Positions 9,850 to 19,257 of a DNA stretch of 64,000 nucleotides are shown here, one piece after another (the first letter of the stretch is position 1; the number at the start of each line of letters is the position of its first letter). The DNA comes from Pseudomonas spelaei (lineage in GTDB: Bacteria > Pseudomonadota > Gammaproteobacteria > Pseudomonadales > Pseudomonadaceae), in NCBI RefSeq assembly GCF_009724245.1, contig NZ_WNNK01000005.1, positions 62,001-126,000 of the forward strand. Reading direction: 5' to 3'. The notes under the pieces were generated by a model. The model saw only the letters and a list, made by a program, of their open reading frames with translations. It was not told the origin of the DNA and did no database searches. The position numbers were made by a program, and so were the translations under genes.

Positions 9850-11052
9850 TCACTGTAGGCCGGAGAGGCCAAGGGCGGGATCGATTCCATCGAGTGCAAC
9901 GGCCAGAGCCTTGGCCTTGTCGGCGATCTGCTTGCGCTGATCGGCGGTGACGCTGTCGTACGCGGTGTAGCGGTTATCGACCTTCAAACCATTGAGTTCG
10001 GCGTCAAGGGCTGTCAGGGCACTGTCGATCCCGGGCAGCAGGTCAGCGGCTGATTTGGTCAGCAGCGGCCGCATCAGGTCGAGCACCTTGCGGGTCACGT
10101 CCAGGTTGGCGGCAAAGCCGTTGAGGTCGATGTGGCTGTAGCGCTCTTCTTCACCGCTGGCGGCGCGAACGTCGGCCAGGCTGTTGAGGTTGCGCACCAG
10201 AATGCTCACCAGTTGTTCCGGTGGCAGCGACTGGGCCAGCAACTGTTGCTTGAGGGTGGTGACGTCGGTCAGCAAGCGCTGGGCAATCGGCGTCAGGCCG
10301 TCAGTGCTACGTTGCTGGAACAATGCGTACTCAATACGGTGGAAACCGCTGAACGCTGGGTCCTGCTCGCGCTTTTCGAAGTAATCGGCACGGGCGTTGA
10401 TGGCGTTATCCAGTTCCGCGAGGCGTTGCGAGGCGGGTGCCAGGCGTTGATAAGCCTCGCGGGCCGGCACATAGAGCGCCTGAGCCTGGTTCAGGTCTGC
10501 GGCTTCGATGGCCTGGTCGAGAGCGGCCACGGCCTTGATCAGTGCGCCACCCTGGCTGCTCAGGTACACGCGAAACTCCGATAGCGGCCCGATAAACGCC
10601 ACCATCGACGGCTTGGCCTTGGCCTGGGCGTCCGATTCGGCCGTCGGGGTCACATGCAAGGTGCCGCGCGGGTTGCTCAGCAGGCCGCAGGTGATCGCGT
10701 AATCGCCCGGCAGCAGGTTGGCGTTAATCACTTGGCTCAAGCCCGGAGCGATGTTTTCCCGCTCTTCAACCACCAGCACACCGTCAAGAATTTCCCATTC
10801 CACCGCCCGGTCCGAGCGGTTGATGATACGGAAGCTGGCACGGCCGGCCGGTACGGTCAGCGCGTTGGGTTCACAGCTATGGGCGTGGATGGTCACAGCG
10901 ATTTCGTTGTGGTTAACCTGGCGTTTGGCAGCGGCCAGTTGTGAGGCATAGTAGAACAGGCCACCGGCGGCGATCATCACGACCACCGAGCCGGCCACCG
11001 CCCAGCGCAGGGCGCGGGGAGGCGAGGCCGGTTGAGGGGATTGGTTGGACAA
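9850..11052 (-). CDS. efeO: EfeO iron uptake protein (cupredoxin plus imelysin)
   Basis: Periplasmic component of the EfeUOB iron transporter. An N-terminal membrane anchor or signal (ALRWAVAGSVVVMIAAGGLFYYA) leads into a cupredoxin domain with HAHSCEPNAL and GDYAITCGLLSNPRGTL (about residues 50-135), then an M75 imelysin domain with [12 protein letters not shown] (HxxE) and EEERYSHIDLNGF. The length of 400 residues fits the two-domain form. It begins 10 bases after efeU. The cupredoxin is thought to bind copper or iron for oxidation coupled to EfeB and EfeU. Confidence 0.93.
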   Translation of the reverse strand: MSNQSPQPASPPRALRWAVAGSVVVMIAAGGLFYYASQLAAAKRQVNHNEIAVTIHAHSCEPNALTVPAGRASFRIINRSDRAVEWEILDGVLVVEERENIAPGLSQVINANLLPGDYAITCGLLSNPRGTLHVTPTAESDAQAKAKPSMVAFIGPLSEFRVYLSSQGGALIKAVAALDQAIEAADLNQAQALYVPAREAYQRLAPASQRLAELDNAINARADYFEKREQDPAFSGFHRIEYALFQQRSTDGLTPIAQRLLTDVTTLKQQLLAQSLPPEQLVSILVRNLNSLADVRAASGEEERYSHIDLNGFAANLDVTRKVLDLMRPLLTKSAADLLPGIDSALTALDAELNGLKVDNRYTAYDSVTADQRKQIADKAKALAVALDGIDPALGLSGLQ

Positions 11053-11062
11053 GAGACGGTCC

Positions 11063-11911
11063 TTACTGGCTGGAAACGGAAGAAGTGCTGCTGGCGGCAG
11101 GTTTGGCGGGTGCCGCTGGCAGGAAGAACATCACCAGGGCCACCACCAGATAGATCAGGTAAGCACCCAGCGTGCTGGTCGTCGGCGCATCCTGATAACC
11201 GAACATCCCGGCCAGCACGGAGCCCAGCGGGCCGTCCATGGGCAGGCTGGCGCTAAAGTCGAACAACACGGTTTGCAGGTGATTCCAGACCCCGGCTTCG
11301 TGCAGCGCTTGCACCGAGTTGGCAAGGATGCCGGCGGCCACTACCAGAATGAACAGGCCGGTCCAGCGGAAAAACGCACCGAGGTTCAAACGCATGCTGC
11401 CGGTATAGATCAGGAAGCCGACGATAATTGCCAGGATCAGGCCGAGCAGGGCGCCAATAGGCGCAGCCGGGCCTTCGCTTTGCTGGAAGACGGCGAGCAG
11501 GAAAAACACCGTTTCCAGGCCTTCCCGTGCCACCGCGAAAAACACCATGGCAATCAACGCCGTGACCTGATGCCTGGAGCCGGTCAGCGCATGATCGAGG
11601 GATTGATGCAGGGAATGCTTGATGGAGCGCGCCACTTTACGCATCCAGAACACCATGGAACTGAGAATGCCTACGGCGACCAGGCCGACAATGCCTTCAA
11701 ACAATTCCTGCTGCTTTTGCGGAAACTCCGCACTCATCAGTTCCAGGCCACCACCGACCAGCAACGCCAGGGCGGCGGCGAGAAATACACCGATCCACAC
11801 GGCGGGCATCCACTGGCCGCGGCCTGTCTGCTTCAGGTAACTGGCGATAATGCCAACGATCAATGCCGCTTCAATCCCTTCGCGCAACATGATTAGAAAT
11901 GGAACAAGCAT
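11063..11911 (-). CDS. efeU: EfeU/FTR1-family iron permease
   Basis: Inner-membrane iron permease of the oxidase-dependent Fe2+ transporter family, 282 residues with about seven hydrophobic segments. Both REGxE iron-transit motifs are visible: R10-E-G-I-E14 (LREGIEAALIVG) and AREGLETVFFLL near residue 127. It is the first gene of the leftward efeUOBM operon, and a strong Fur-box match lies about 40 bases upstream, so iron repression is likely. Confidence 0.93.
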   Translation of the reverse strand: MLVPFLIMLREGIEAALIVGIIASYLKQTGRGQWMPAVWIGVFLAAALALLVGGGLELMSAEFPQKQQELFEGIVGLVAVGILSSMVFWMRKVARSIKHSLHQSLDHALTGSRHQVTALIAMVFFAVAREGLETVFFLLAVFQQSEGPAAPIGALLGLILAIIVGFLIYTGSMRLNLGAFFRWTGLFILVVAAGILANSVQALHEAGVWNHLQTVLFDFSASLPMDGPLGSVLAGMFGYQDAPTTSTLGAYLIYLVVALVMFFLPAAPAKPAASSTSSVSSQ

Positions 11912-11951
11912 TCGGCACCGAATCGTAATTAGATAGGATGCTAATTTGTAA

Positions 11952-11970
11952 CATAATGATACTCATTACT
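11952..11970. promoter_or_regulatory. Fur box upstream of efeU
   Basis: CATAATGATACTCATTACT matches the 19-base consensus GATAATGATAATCATTATC at 15 positions. It lies about 40 bases before the efeU start on the leftward side and in the gap shared with the divergent AraC gene. Iron-dependent repression of the operon is inferred from the match. Confidence 0.75.
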
Positions 11971-12079
11971 AAACAGCTATTATTGACATTTACTGAACGG
12001 TGGCTGAACGGTGGTGGTGAGGCGTTGCGCCCACTATGATGCGCGACATCTCCAGCACAACCGGGCTACCTCACACGTT

Positions 12080-13096
12080 ATGGCGGAAAAAGACACCATC
12101 TCCATCCATCTGGTCCGCGAAGCCCTGCTACAGAGCTGTGCACCCGGTGCGGCGACCGATGAAGTCCTGAACAAGGTCGGGATTGATCCTGCGTTGCTGG
12201 AACAACCTGCCGCCCGCGTCCCGGCCATGGCTTATGCGCGGCTATGGCGCTTGTTGGCACGGCGCATGGACGATGAGTTTTTTGGCATGGACCCGCGCAA
12301 GCTCAAGTCCGGCAGCCTGGCGTTCCTGTGTCGCGCGTCCATGGCGCAACTCAGCGTCGGCGCAGGTCTGGAAACCGGCTTGGCGTTTCTCTCGTTGATG
12401 CTTGAACGCATGCCCGCGCAGTTGGTGCGCCAGCAAAGCCTGGCTGAAATCGTACTGCTGGAACCGGAGCCCGAACCCAAACGGGCGTTCACCTATTTTG
12501 CCTATTGGATAATCGTCCACGGCGTCGCGTGCTGGCTGGCAGGTCGGCGCATTCCAATCCTCGCGATTGAACTGCGCTGCCCGCAGCCGCCGTTCTGTGA
12601 TGATTACCAAGTGATGTTTTCCGACAACCTGCGCTTTGATCGGCCACGCACACGGATGATTTTTTCCGCTGATTGCCTCGATGGGCCTATCAAGCGCAGC
12701 GCCGAGGAACTCAAGCGTTTCCTGGCCCGTGCGCCGGCTAACATCCTGGTCAAATACCGCGACCCCGACAGCCTGGCCATGCACATCAAGAACGACCTGC
12801 GCCAGATGCCCGCCGAAAGCTGGCCGGAAACCGAAGGACTGGCCGTCACCCTGTGCATTTCCGCTTCGACCCTGCGCCGTCGTCTGGCGGAAGAAGGGCA
12901 GACCTACCAAGGGCTCAAGGACAGCGTACGCAAGGAGCTGGCGATTATCTGGCTGGCAGATCCCGAGATCAGTTTTGTCGAGATCGCCACCCGCCTGGGG
13001 TTTGCCGATGTCAGCTCGTTCTACAAAGCGTTTCGCAAGTGGTCGGGGTCCAATCCGGGGCACTATCGCAGCTTGATTCTCAACGAAGCCAACTGA
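12080..13096 (+). CDS. AraC-family transcriptional regulator
   Basis: A 338-residue regulator of the arabinose-binding-N-terminal (PF12625-like) AraC class. The N-terminal sensor region includes VREALLQSCAPGAATDEVLNKVGIDPALL and LAFLCRASMAQLSVGAGLETGLAFLSLM. The C-terminal double helix-turn-helix includes CISASTLRRRLAEEGQTYQ and FVEIATRLGFADVSSFYKAFRKWSGSNPGHYR. The ATG at 12080 is preferred over an upstream GTG at 12011, which would add 23 non-family residues. It diverges from the efe operon, but nothing shows that it controls it. Confidence 0.87.
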   Translation: MAEKDTISIHLVREALLQSCAPGAATDEVLNKVGIDPALLEQPAARVPAMAYARLWRLLARRMDDEFFGMDPRKLKSGSLAFLCRASMAQLSVGAGLETGLAFLSLMLERMPAQLVRQQSLAEIVLLEPEPEPKRAFTYFAYWIIVHGVACWLAGRRIPILAIELRCPQPPFCDDYQVMFSDNLRFDRPRTRMIFSADCLDGPIKRSAEELKRFLARAPANILVKYRDPDSLAMHIKNDLRQMPAESWPETEGLAVTLCISASTLRRRLAEEGQTYQGLKDSVRKELAIIWLADPEISFVEIATRLGFADVSSFYKAFRKWSGSNPGHYRSLILNEAN

Positions 13097-13102
13097 TATG
13101 CC

Positions 13103-13142
13103 AGGCAAAAAAAAGCCCCGCGACCGAATGAGACACGGGGCT
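13103..13142 (-). terminator. Rho-independent terminator of mexEF-oprN
   Basis: On the minus strand AGCCCCG pairs with CGGGGCT (13136-13142 with 13114-13120) and is followed by a run of eight T. It lies about 40 bases after the oprN stop; the run on the other strand is poorer, so it mainly serves the leftward efflux operon. Confidence 0.8.
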
Positions 13143-13183
13143 AAAAATTGGCTGGATGCGACCAACCAAAGGAGCTCTTTACA

Positions 13184-14599
13184 TCACTTGGCGCTGGCGA
13201 TCGTCGTATTCGGCTGCCAGCCACCACCCAGCGCTTTGTAGATCGCAACGATGCCGCGATACAGATCCACTTCGGCCTGAGCCTGTGAATCCTCGGCGGC
13301 CAGGCGTTCACGCTGGGCGTCCAGCAACACCAGGAAGTCCACGGTGCCTTCGCGGTAGCGAATCTCAGCCAGATCAGCAGCGGCGCGGCTGGACTCACTC
13401 TGACGAATCAGCGAGACCAAACGTTGTTGGCGCTTGCCGTAATCACTGAACGCATTCTCTGACTCTTCCAGAGCCAGCAATACTTGCTGTTCGTAGGTCG
13501 CCAGGGCGCCATCAGCTTCAGCGTCGGCACCGCGCAAACGCGCTCGCACGCTGCCCAGATCGAATGCCGCCCAGGTAATGCTCGGGCCCAGGGACCAGGC
13601 ATTGGCGGCGGCCGAGCCGATCTGCGATCCGCGCCCGGCGGTAAAGCCGAGGAAGCCGCTGAGGCTGACCCGTGGAAACAGGTCGGCCTTGGCCACGCCG
13701 ATCCGCGCGGTGGCGGCGGCCAGTTTGCGTTCGGCACTGAGAATGTCCGGGCGACGTTGCAGCAGTTGCCCCGGATCACCAATCGGCAAAGCCTTGGCAA
13801 TCGCCGGCAGGTCTTTCGGGCTCAGGTCTACGGTCAGTTTGTCCGGGCGCTGGCCGAGGAGGGTGGCGATGCGGTTACGCTCGCGCACTTCTTCGGCCTG
13901 CAGTTGCGGCACGCTGGCTTCAACCGCTGCAAGGCGCGCATCGGCACGCTCCACGTCAAGCTGATCGCCAACACCGGCGTCCCGCAGGCTGACGGTAATG
14001 CCGCGCGAGTCTTCCTGGTTTTTCAGGTTGGCCACGGCGATTTTTTCACGCAGTTGCGCACCCCGCAGTTGACCGTAAGCGTCCACCAACTCGGCAATCA
14101 TGGTGACTTGCAGTTGATAGAGGTCAGCTTCGGCGGCCTCTTGGTCAGCGTCGCTGGCTTCCAGGTTACGGCGAATGCGGCCGAACAAGTCCACTTCCCA
14201 GGCCATATCGAGGCCCAGGTCATAGCGCTCACTGCGGACACGCTGGGTGGTCTGGCCAGGCACCTGGCCCTTGCCCACGTCGCTGCTGGCACGGCTGGTG
14301 ATCACTGGCATGACGTCGTTGGCCGCATCATCACGAATTGCCCTCGCAGCCCGCAGGCGGGCAAACGCTACGCGCAGGTCACGGTTGCCTTGCAGGGATT
14401 GCGTCACCAACTGGTTGAGGGTCGGGTCGTCGAACTGTTGCCACCAGATGCCTTCGAACTTCGCATGGTCATACTGCTTGGCGTCGGCGGCGGCCGTGAT
14501 ATTGGCCGCCGCCGGAGTCTGGGTTTTATAGTCCGGGCCCACGGCACAGGCGCTCAGCGCCAGTACCAGCAAGCTCGGCAGGAACACTTTCACGCTCAT
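13184..14599 (-). CDS. oprN: Outer-membrane channel lipoprotein OprN of the MexEF-OprN pump
   Basis: TolC-like outer-membrane factor (NodT family), 471 residues. A lipoprotein signal ends LALSAC18AVGPDY. The two OMF repeats are recognisable, with WWQQFDDPTLNQL, YDLGLDMAWEVDLFGRIRRN and LLQRRPDILSAERKLAAATARIGVAKADLFPRVSL. Its ATG overlaps the mexF stop by four bases (ATGA), so translation is coupled. It forms the exit duct of the pump and is followed by a T-rich hairpin terminator. Confidence 0.92.
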   Translation of the reverse strand: MSVKVFLPSLLVLALSACAVGPDYKTQTPAAANITAAADAKQYDHAKFEGIWWQQFDDPTLNQLVTQSLQGNRDLRVAFARLRAARAIRDDAANDVMPVITSRASSDVGKGQVPGQTTQRVRSERYDLGLDMAWEVDLFGRIRRNLEASDADQEAAEADLYQLQVTMIAELVDAYGQLRGAQLREKIAVANLKNQEDSRGITVSLRDAGVGDQLDVERADARLAAVEASVPQLQAEEVRERNRIATLLGQRPDKLTVDLSPKDLPAIAKALPIGDPGQLLQRRPDILSAERKLAAATARIGVAKADLFPRVSLSGFLGFTAGRGSQIGSAAANAWSLGPSITWAAFDLGSVRARLRGADAEADGALATYEQQVLLALEESENAFSDYGKRQQRLVSLIRQSESSRAAADLAEIRYREGTVDFLVLLDAQRERLAAEDSQAQAEVDLYRGIVAIYKALGGGWQPNTTIASAK

Positions 14600-17500
14600 T
14601 GCTGTGCCTCCAGCGTCAAGGCCTTGGTCGCTTTGCGGGCTTCGCCGCGTTCGACGAAGCGCCGGATCAGTACGTAGAACACTGGCGTCAGCAGCAGACC
14701 AAAGAAGGTCACCCCGATCATCCCGGAGAACACCGCCACGCCCATGGCATGACGCATCTCGGCACCGGCACCGCTGGAGAACACCAGAGGTACCACGCCC
14801 ATGATGAAGGCGAACGAGGTCATCAGGATCGGCCGCAGACGCAGGCGGCAGGCTTCCAGTACCGCAGCGAGCGGGTCGAGGCCTTCCTGCTGTTTGTCCT
14901 TGGCGAACTCGACAATCAGAATCGCGTTCTTACAGGCAAGCCCCACCAGTACGATCAAGCCGATCTGGGTAAAGATGTTGTTGTCGCCGCCGGAGAGAAT
15001 CACCCCGGTGATGGCCGACAGCAGGGTCATCGGTACGATCAGGATCACTGCCAGCGGCAGGCTCCAGCTTTCGTATTGGGCGGCCAGTACCAGGAACGCC
15101 AGCAGTACGCAGAGCGGGAACACGAACAGCGCAGTATTGCCCGAGAGGATTTGCTGATAGGTCAGGTCGGTCCACTCGTAGGTCATGCCGTTGGGTAGCT
15201 CGTCTTTGAGCAGTTTCTCGATGGCAATCTGCGCCTGGCCAGAGCTGTAGCCCGGTGCCGCGTTACCGTTGATCTCGGCGGTAATGAAGCCGTTGTAGTG
15301 CATCACACGGTCCGGGCCCGAGGTGTCGCTGACCTTGATAAAGGTCGCCAACGGGATCATCTCGCCTTTGTTGTTGCGCACTTTCAACTGGCCAATCTGC
15401 TCGGAATCCAGGCGGAACTGTTGCTCAGCCTGCACGTTGACCTGATAGGTCCGACCGAAGCGGTTGAAGTCGTTGGCATACAGCGAACCCAGGTAAATCT
15501 GCAGGGTGTCGAAGATGTCGCTGATCGCCACGCCGTGGGTCTTGGCCTTTTCCCGGTCGATAGCGGCATCGACCTGCGGCACGTTGACCGTGTAGCTGGT
15601 GAACAACCCGGCCAGTTCCGGCACGGTGCGGCTCTTGGTGATGATGTTCTGCACTTCTTTGTACAGCTCGTCGTACCCCAGGTTGCCACGGTCTTCAACT
15701 TGCAGGCGGAACCCGCCAATGGTGCCCAGGCCCTGTACCGGCGGCGGTGGGAAGATCGCCATGTAGGCTTCCTGAATGTCGCTGTACTTGCCGTTCAACG
15801 CCCCGGCAATCGCACCGGCGGACATGCCCGCACCTTTCCGTTCGTCGAACGGCTTCAAGGTCACGAACACGATGCCGCTGTTGGGGCTGTTGGTGAAACC
15901 GTTGATCGACAAGCCCGGGAATGCCACGGCGCTTTCCACGCCTGGCTGTTTCAGGGCGATGTCAGACATGCGCTTGATCACGTCTTCGGTGCGGTCCAGG
16001 CTCGCAGCGTCCGGCAATTGGGCGAAGGCCACCAGGTATTGCTTGTCCTGGGCCGGTACGAAACCGGTCGGGGTGTGGGCGAAACCGAACCAGGTCAGCA
16101 CCATCAGGCCGGCATACAGGAACAGCGCAATGCCGCTGCCACGAATCACCCGGCGTACGGTGCCGACGTAACCATGACTGGCCTTATCGAAGAAACGGTT
16201 GAATGGACGGAACAACCAGGCACCAAAGATCCCGTCGAGGATTTTCGAGAAGCGATCCTTCGGCGCGTCATGGCTGCGCAGTAACACAGCGGCCAGGGCA
16301 GGGGACAAGGTCAACGAGTTGAAGGCCGAGATCACCGTCGAAATCGCAATGGTCAACGCGAACTGTTTGTAGAACTGCCCGGTCAAGCCGCTGATGAATG
16401 CCGCCGGAATAAACACCGCACACAGCACCAGCGCCGTGGCGATGATCGGGCCGGTCACTTCGCTCATGGCCTTTTTGGTGGCCTCGAACGGTTGCAGGCC
16501 CAGCTCAATGTTTCGCTCGACGTTCTCCACCACCACGATGGCGTCGTCCACCACGATACCGATGGCCAATACCAGTCCGAACAGCGACAGGGCGTTGAGG
16601 GAGAAACCAAACAGGTGCATCACCGCAAAGGTACCGATCAACGATACCGGCACCGCCACCAACGGAATGATCGAGGCGCGCCAGGTTTGCAGGAACAGGA
16701 TCACCACCAGCACCACCAGGATCAGTGCTTCGAACAGGGTGTGAACCACCGCCTCGATGGAGCCTCGCACGAAGATGGTCGGGTCATAGACGATGCTGAA
16801 ATCCATGCCTTCGGGGAAGCTCTTCTTGAGTTCGGCCATCTTGGCGCGCACTTCATTGGAGATTTCGATGGCATTGGAACCCGGACGCTGGAAGATCGGG
16901 ATCGCCACCGCCGGCTGGTTGTTGAGCAACGAACGCAAGGCGTACTGGCTGGAGCCCAGTTCTACCCGTGCGATGTCTTTGAGGCGGGTGATCTCACCGT
17001 TATCGCCTGCGCGAATAATGATGTTCTCGAACTCTTCCTCGGTAACCAGACGGCCCTGCGTGTTGACCGACAATTGGAAGCTGGTGGCATTCGGCGCAGG
17101 CGGTGCGCCCAGGGCACCGGCGGCCACTTGACGGTTCTGTTCGCGGATCGCAGTCACCACATCCGTGGCGGTCAGGTTGCGTGAAGCGGTCTTGTTCGGG
17201 TCCAGCCACACCCGCAGGGAGTAGTCGCCCATGCCGAACAATTGCACGTCACCCACGCCGCCCAGGCGCGCCAGCTCATCCTTGATATTGAGGATGGCGT
17301 AGTTGGACAGGTAGAGCATGTCGTAGCGCTTGTCCGGTGAGGTCAAGTGCACAACCATGGTCAGGTCGGGGGAGGCTTTGTCCACGGTGATACCGATCCG
17401 GGTCACTTCTTCGGGCAGCTTGGGCTGGGTCCGGGTGACACGGTTCTGTACCTGCACCTGGGCGTTATCCAGGTCAGTACCAAGGGCGAAAGTGATGGTC

Positions 17501-17775
17501 AGGGTGATCTTGCCATCAGCCGTCGACTGCGAGGACATGTACAGCATGTTCTCGACGCCGGTAATGGCTTGCTCTAGAGGAGCGGCAACGGTTTCACCGA
17601 TAACCTTCGGGTTGGCGCCCGGGAAGTTGGCGCGTACCACCACGGTAGGTGGCACCACTTCCGGGTATTCGCTGATCGGTAGCTGGAACAGCGAAATAGC
17701 GCCGGCGATCAGGATCAACAGCGACAGCACCGCTGCGAAGATCGGCCGCGAAATGAAGAACTGGGAAAAATTCAT
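14596..17775 (-). CDS. mexF: RND multidrug efflux transporter MexF
   Basis: Proton-driven inner-membrane RND pump, 1059 residues, close in length and sequence to P. aeruginosa MexF. It starts MNFSQFFISRPIFAAVLSLL; motifs include PPTVVVRANFPGANPKVIGE, the transmembrane-4 proton-relay segment GIVVDDAIVVVENVERN, and the C-terminal half repeat GLACKNAILIVEFAKD. The known MexEF-OprN substrates are chloramphenicol, fluoroquinolones, trimethoprim and some quorum-sensing precursors. It starts 15 bases after mexE and overlaps oprN by four bases. Confidence 0.95.
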   Translation of the reverse strand: MNFSQFFISRPIFAAVLSLLILIAGAISLFQLPISEYPEVVPPTVVVRANFPGANPKVIGETVAAPLEQAITGVENMLYMSSQSTADGKITLTITFALGTDLDNAQVQVQNRVTRTQPKLPEEVTRIGITVDKASPDLTMVVHLTSPDKRYDMLYLSNYAILNIKDELARLGGVGDVQLFGMGDYSLRVWLDPNKTASRNLTATDVVTAIREQNRQVAAGALGAPPAPNATSFQLSVNTQGRLVTEEEFENIIIRAGDNGEITRLKDIARVELGSSQYALRSLLNNQPAVAIPIFQRPGSNAIEISNEVRAKMAELKKSFPEGMDFSIVYDPTIFVRGSIEAVVHTLFEALILVVLVVILFLQTWRASIIPLVAVPVSLIGTFAVMHLFGFSLNALSLFGLVLAIGIVVDDAIVVVENVERNIELGLQPFEATKKAMSEVTGPIIATALVLCAVFIPAAFISGLTGQFYKQFALTIAISTVISAFNSLTLSPALAAVLLRSHDAPKDRFSKILDGIFGAWLFRPFNRFFDKASHGYVGTVRRVIRGSGIALFLYAGLMVLTWFGFAHTPTGFVPAQDKQYLVAFAQLPDAASLDRTEDVIKRMSDIALKQPGVESAVAFPGLSINGFTNSPNSGIVFVTLKPFDERKGAGMSAGAIAGALNGKYSDIQEAYMAIFPPPPVQGLGTIGGFRLQVEDRGNLGYDELYKEVQNIITKSRTVPELAGLFTSYTVNVPQVDAAIDREKAKTHGVAISDIFDTLQIYLGSLYANDFNRFGRTYQVNVQAEQQFRLDSEQIGQLKVRNNKGEMIPLATFIKVSDTSGPDRVMHYNGFITAEINGNAAPGYSSGQAQIAIEKLLKDELPNGMTYEWTDLTYQQILSGNTALFVFPLCVLLAFLVLAAQYESWSLPLAVILIVPMTLLSAITGVILSGGDNNIFTQIGLIVLVGLACKNAILIVEFAKDKQQEGLDPLAAVLEACRLRLRPILMTSFAFIMGVVPLVFSSGAGAEMRHAMGVAVFSGMIGVTFFGLLLTPVFYVLIRRFVERGEARKATKALTLEAQQ

Positions 17776-17790
17776 CTTGTGTGTTGTCCC

Positions 17791-19035
17791 TTAACCGCGT
17801 GGAGTCGCGCTACTTGCGAGCTTGGGCGCGGCTTTATCCGGCGTCACTTGCTCTAGGTTGCTGGCTTCAAGCGCTTGTCGTTGTTGTGCCAAAGCGGCGA
17901 GGGTTTCCTTGCTGGCCATCGGGATGGTTTCCGGCGCTACCGGCGATCCCGGGCGAACCCGCTGCAGGCCCTTGACGATAATGGTGTCGTCCTTGTTCAG
18001 GCCGCTGCGTACGATGCGCAAACCTTCGATCTTCGGCCCCAGTTCCACGGCGCGGTACGACGACTTGTTATCGCCATCCATCACCAGCACAAACTTCTTG
18101 CCCAGGTCTGTACCGACGGCTTCGTCGTTGATCAATACGGCGGAGTAGGTACCGCTGCCCACCAGTTTCAGGCGTGCGTACAAGCCCGGGGTGAAGCGCC
18201 CGTCAGTGTTGTCGAATACGGCGCGACCACGGATGGTGCCGGTCGCCGGGTTGACTTGGTTGTCGACAAAGTTCATCTGGCCCAGGTGCGGGTTGCCGTC
18301 TTCGTTGGACAGGCCCAGGTACACCGGGGTGGTGGCGCCACGACGACCTTCGCGGGCGAGTTCGGTGTACTTGAGGTACACGCGTTCATCGGCGTCGAAG
18401 TAGGCGTACACCTTGTCGGTGGAGACCACGCTGGTCAGTGGAGTGACATCGGCGGTCACCAGGTTACCGGCGGTGATGTCGGCACGGCTGACACGGCCAC
18501 TGATGGGCGCGGTGACGCGGGTGAAACTCAGGTTCAGCTTGGCCACGTCCAACTGCGCCTGGATCCCGGCAACAGCGGCGCGGGCTTCCTGGGCGGCGGT
18601 GGTGCGCGAGTCGGCCAGTTCGGCGGAGATCGCGTTGCTCTGGCGCAGGCGTTCGCCGCGCTGGGCCTCGTTATCGCTGCGGGTCGCGGCGGCTTTGGTT
18701 TGTGCAAGCTGGGCTTCGAGGCGGCGCACTTCGGCCTGGAACGGACGCGGGTCGATCTGGAACAGCAAGTCGCCTTTCTTGACCAGTGCACCCTCAGTGA
18801 AGGCTACCTGGTCGATCTGGCCGGACACGCGCGGACGAATCTGCACGGTCTCCGGGGCTTCCAGGCGACCGGTGAACTCGTCCCACTCGTTGACAGGTTG
18901 TTCAATGACTTTTGCCACACTCACTTTGCTCGGTGGCATGGCGGCCGCTTGGTCAGGGGTTTTGCCGCATGCGCTCATCACCAGCACGGCCAAAATGGCC
19001 AGGGGATAGCGCAAATGTTTGAGTGACTGTTCCAT
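17791..19035 (-). CDS. mexE: Membrane fusion protein MexE
   Basis: Periplasmic adaptor linking MexF to OprN, 414 residues. The lipobox is LVMSAC23GK. The biotinyl-lipoyl-like and hairpin region is VEQPV-type: KVSVAKVIEQPVNEWDEFTG, RPRVSGQIDQVAFTEGALV and LLFQIDPRPFQAEV. The ATG at 19035 gives the conserved MEQSLKHLRYPLA start; 13 upstream in-frame residues are not family-like. First gene of the operon, with a MexT-type site about 80 bases upstream. Confidence 0.94.
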   Translation of the reverse strand: MEQSLKHLRYPLAILAVLVMSACGKTPDQAAAMPPSKVSVAKVIEQPVNEWDEFTGRLEAPETVQIRPRVSGQIDQVAFTEGALVKKGDLLFQIDPRPFQAEVRRLEAQLAQTKAAATRSDNEAQRGERLRQSNAISAELADSRTTAAQEARAAVAGIQAQLDVAKLNLSFTRVTAPISGRVSRADITAGNLVTADVTPLTSVVSTDKVYAYFDADERVYLKYTELAREGRRGATTPVYLGLSNEDGNPHLGQMNFVDNQVNPATGTIRGRAVFDNTDGRFTPGLYARLKLVGSGTYSAVLINDEAVGTDLGKKFVLVMDGDNKSSYRAVELGPKIEGLRIVRSGLNKDDTIIVKGLQRVRPGSPVAPETIPMASKETLAALAQQRQALEASNLEQVTPDKAAPKLASSATPRG

Positions 19036-19111
19036 GAGGTGCATCCGCCAATGTATTTGAGATGGGCGGATCATGCTCGGCGAGGTGCTGTCTCACGAAT
19101 CGAATGAAACA

Positions 19112-19135
19112 AAGGTAACTATCATTCGGAATGAT
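19112..19135 (-). promoter_or_regulatory. MexT-type (nod-box-like) binding site upstream of mexE
   Basis: Read leftward, the site is ATCA-N5-AATGAT-N4-ACCTT, agreeing in spacing and in most conserved bases with the published MexT consensus ATCA-N5-GTCGAT-N4-ACYAT. Its first half is a perfect 7+7 palindrome, ATCATTC-C-GAATGAT (19121-19135), which also contains the LysR T-N11-A pattern. It lies 77 bases before the mexE start. Confidence 0.65.
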
Positions 19136-19257
19136 ATAAGCGCGAATCGAGCCCTCTAGCATGGGGCTTTCGTTAGGGGGCTATCAATGTGGCTGATAGC
19201 AAAAGACTGTTGCACAAGGCGCAAGGAACATTATCGGGTACGCGCAGTCGGCCTTTG

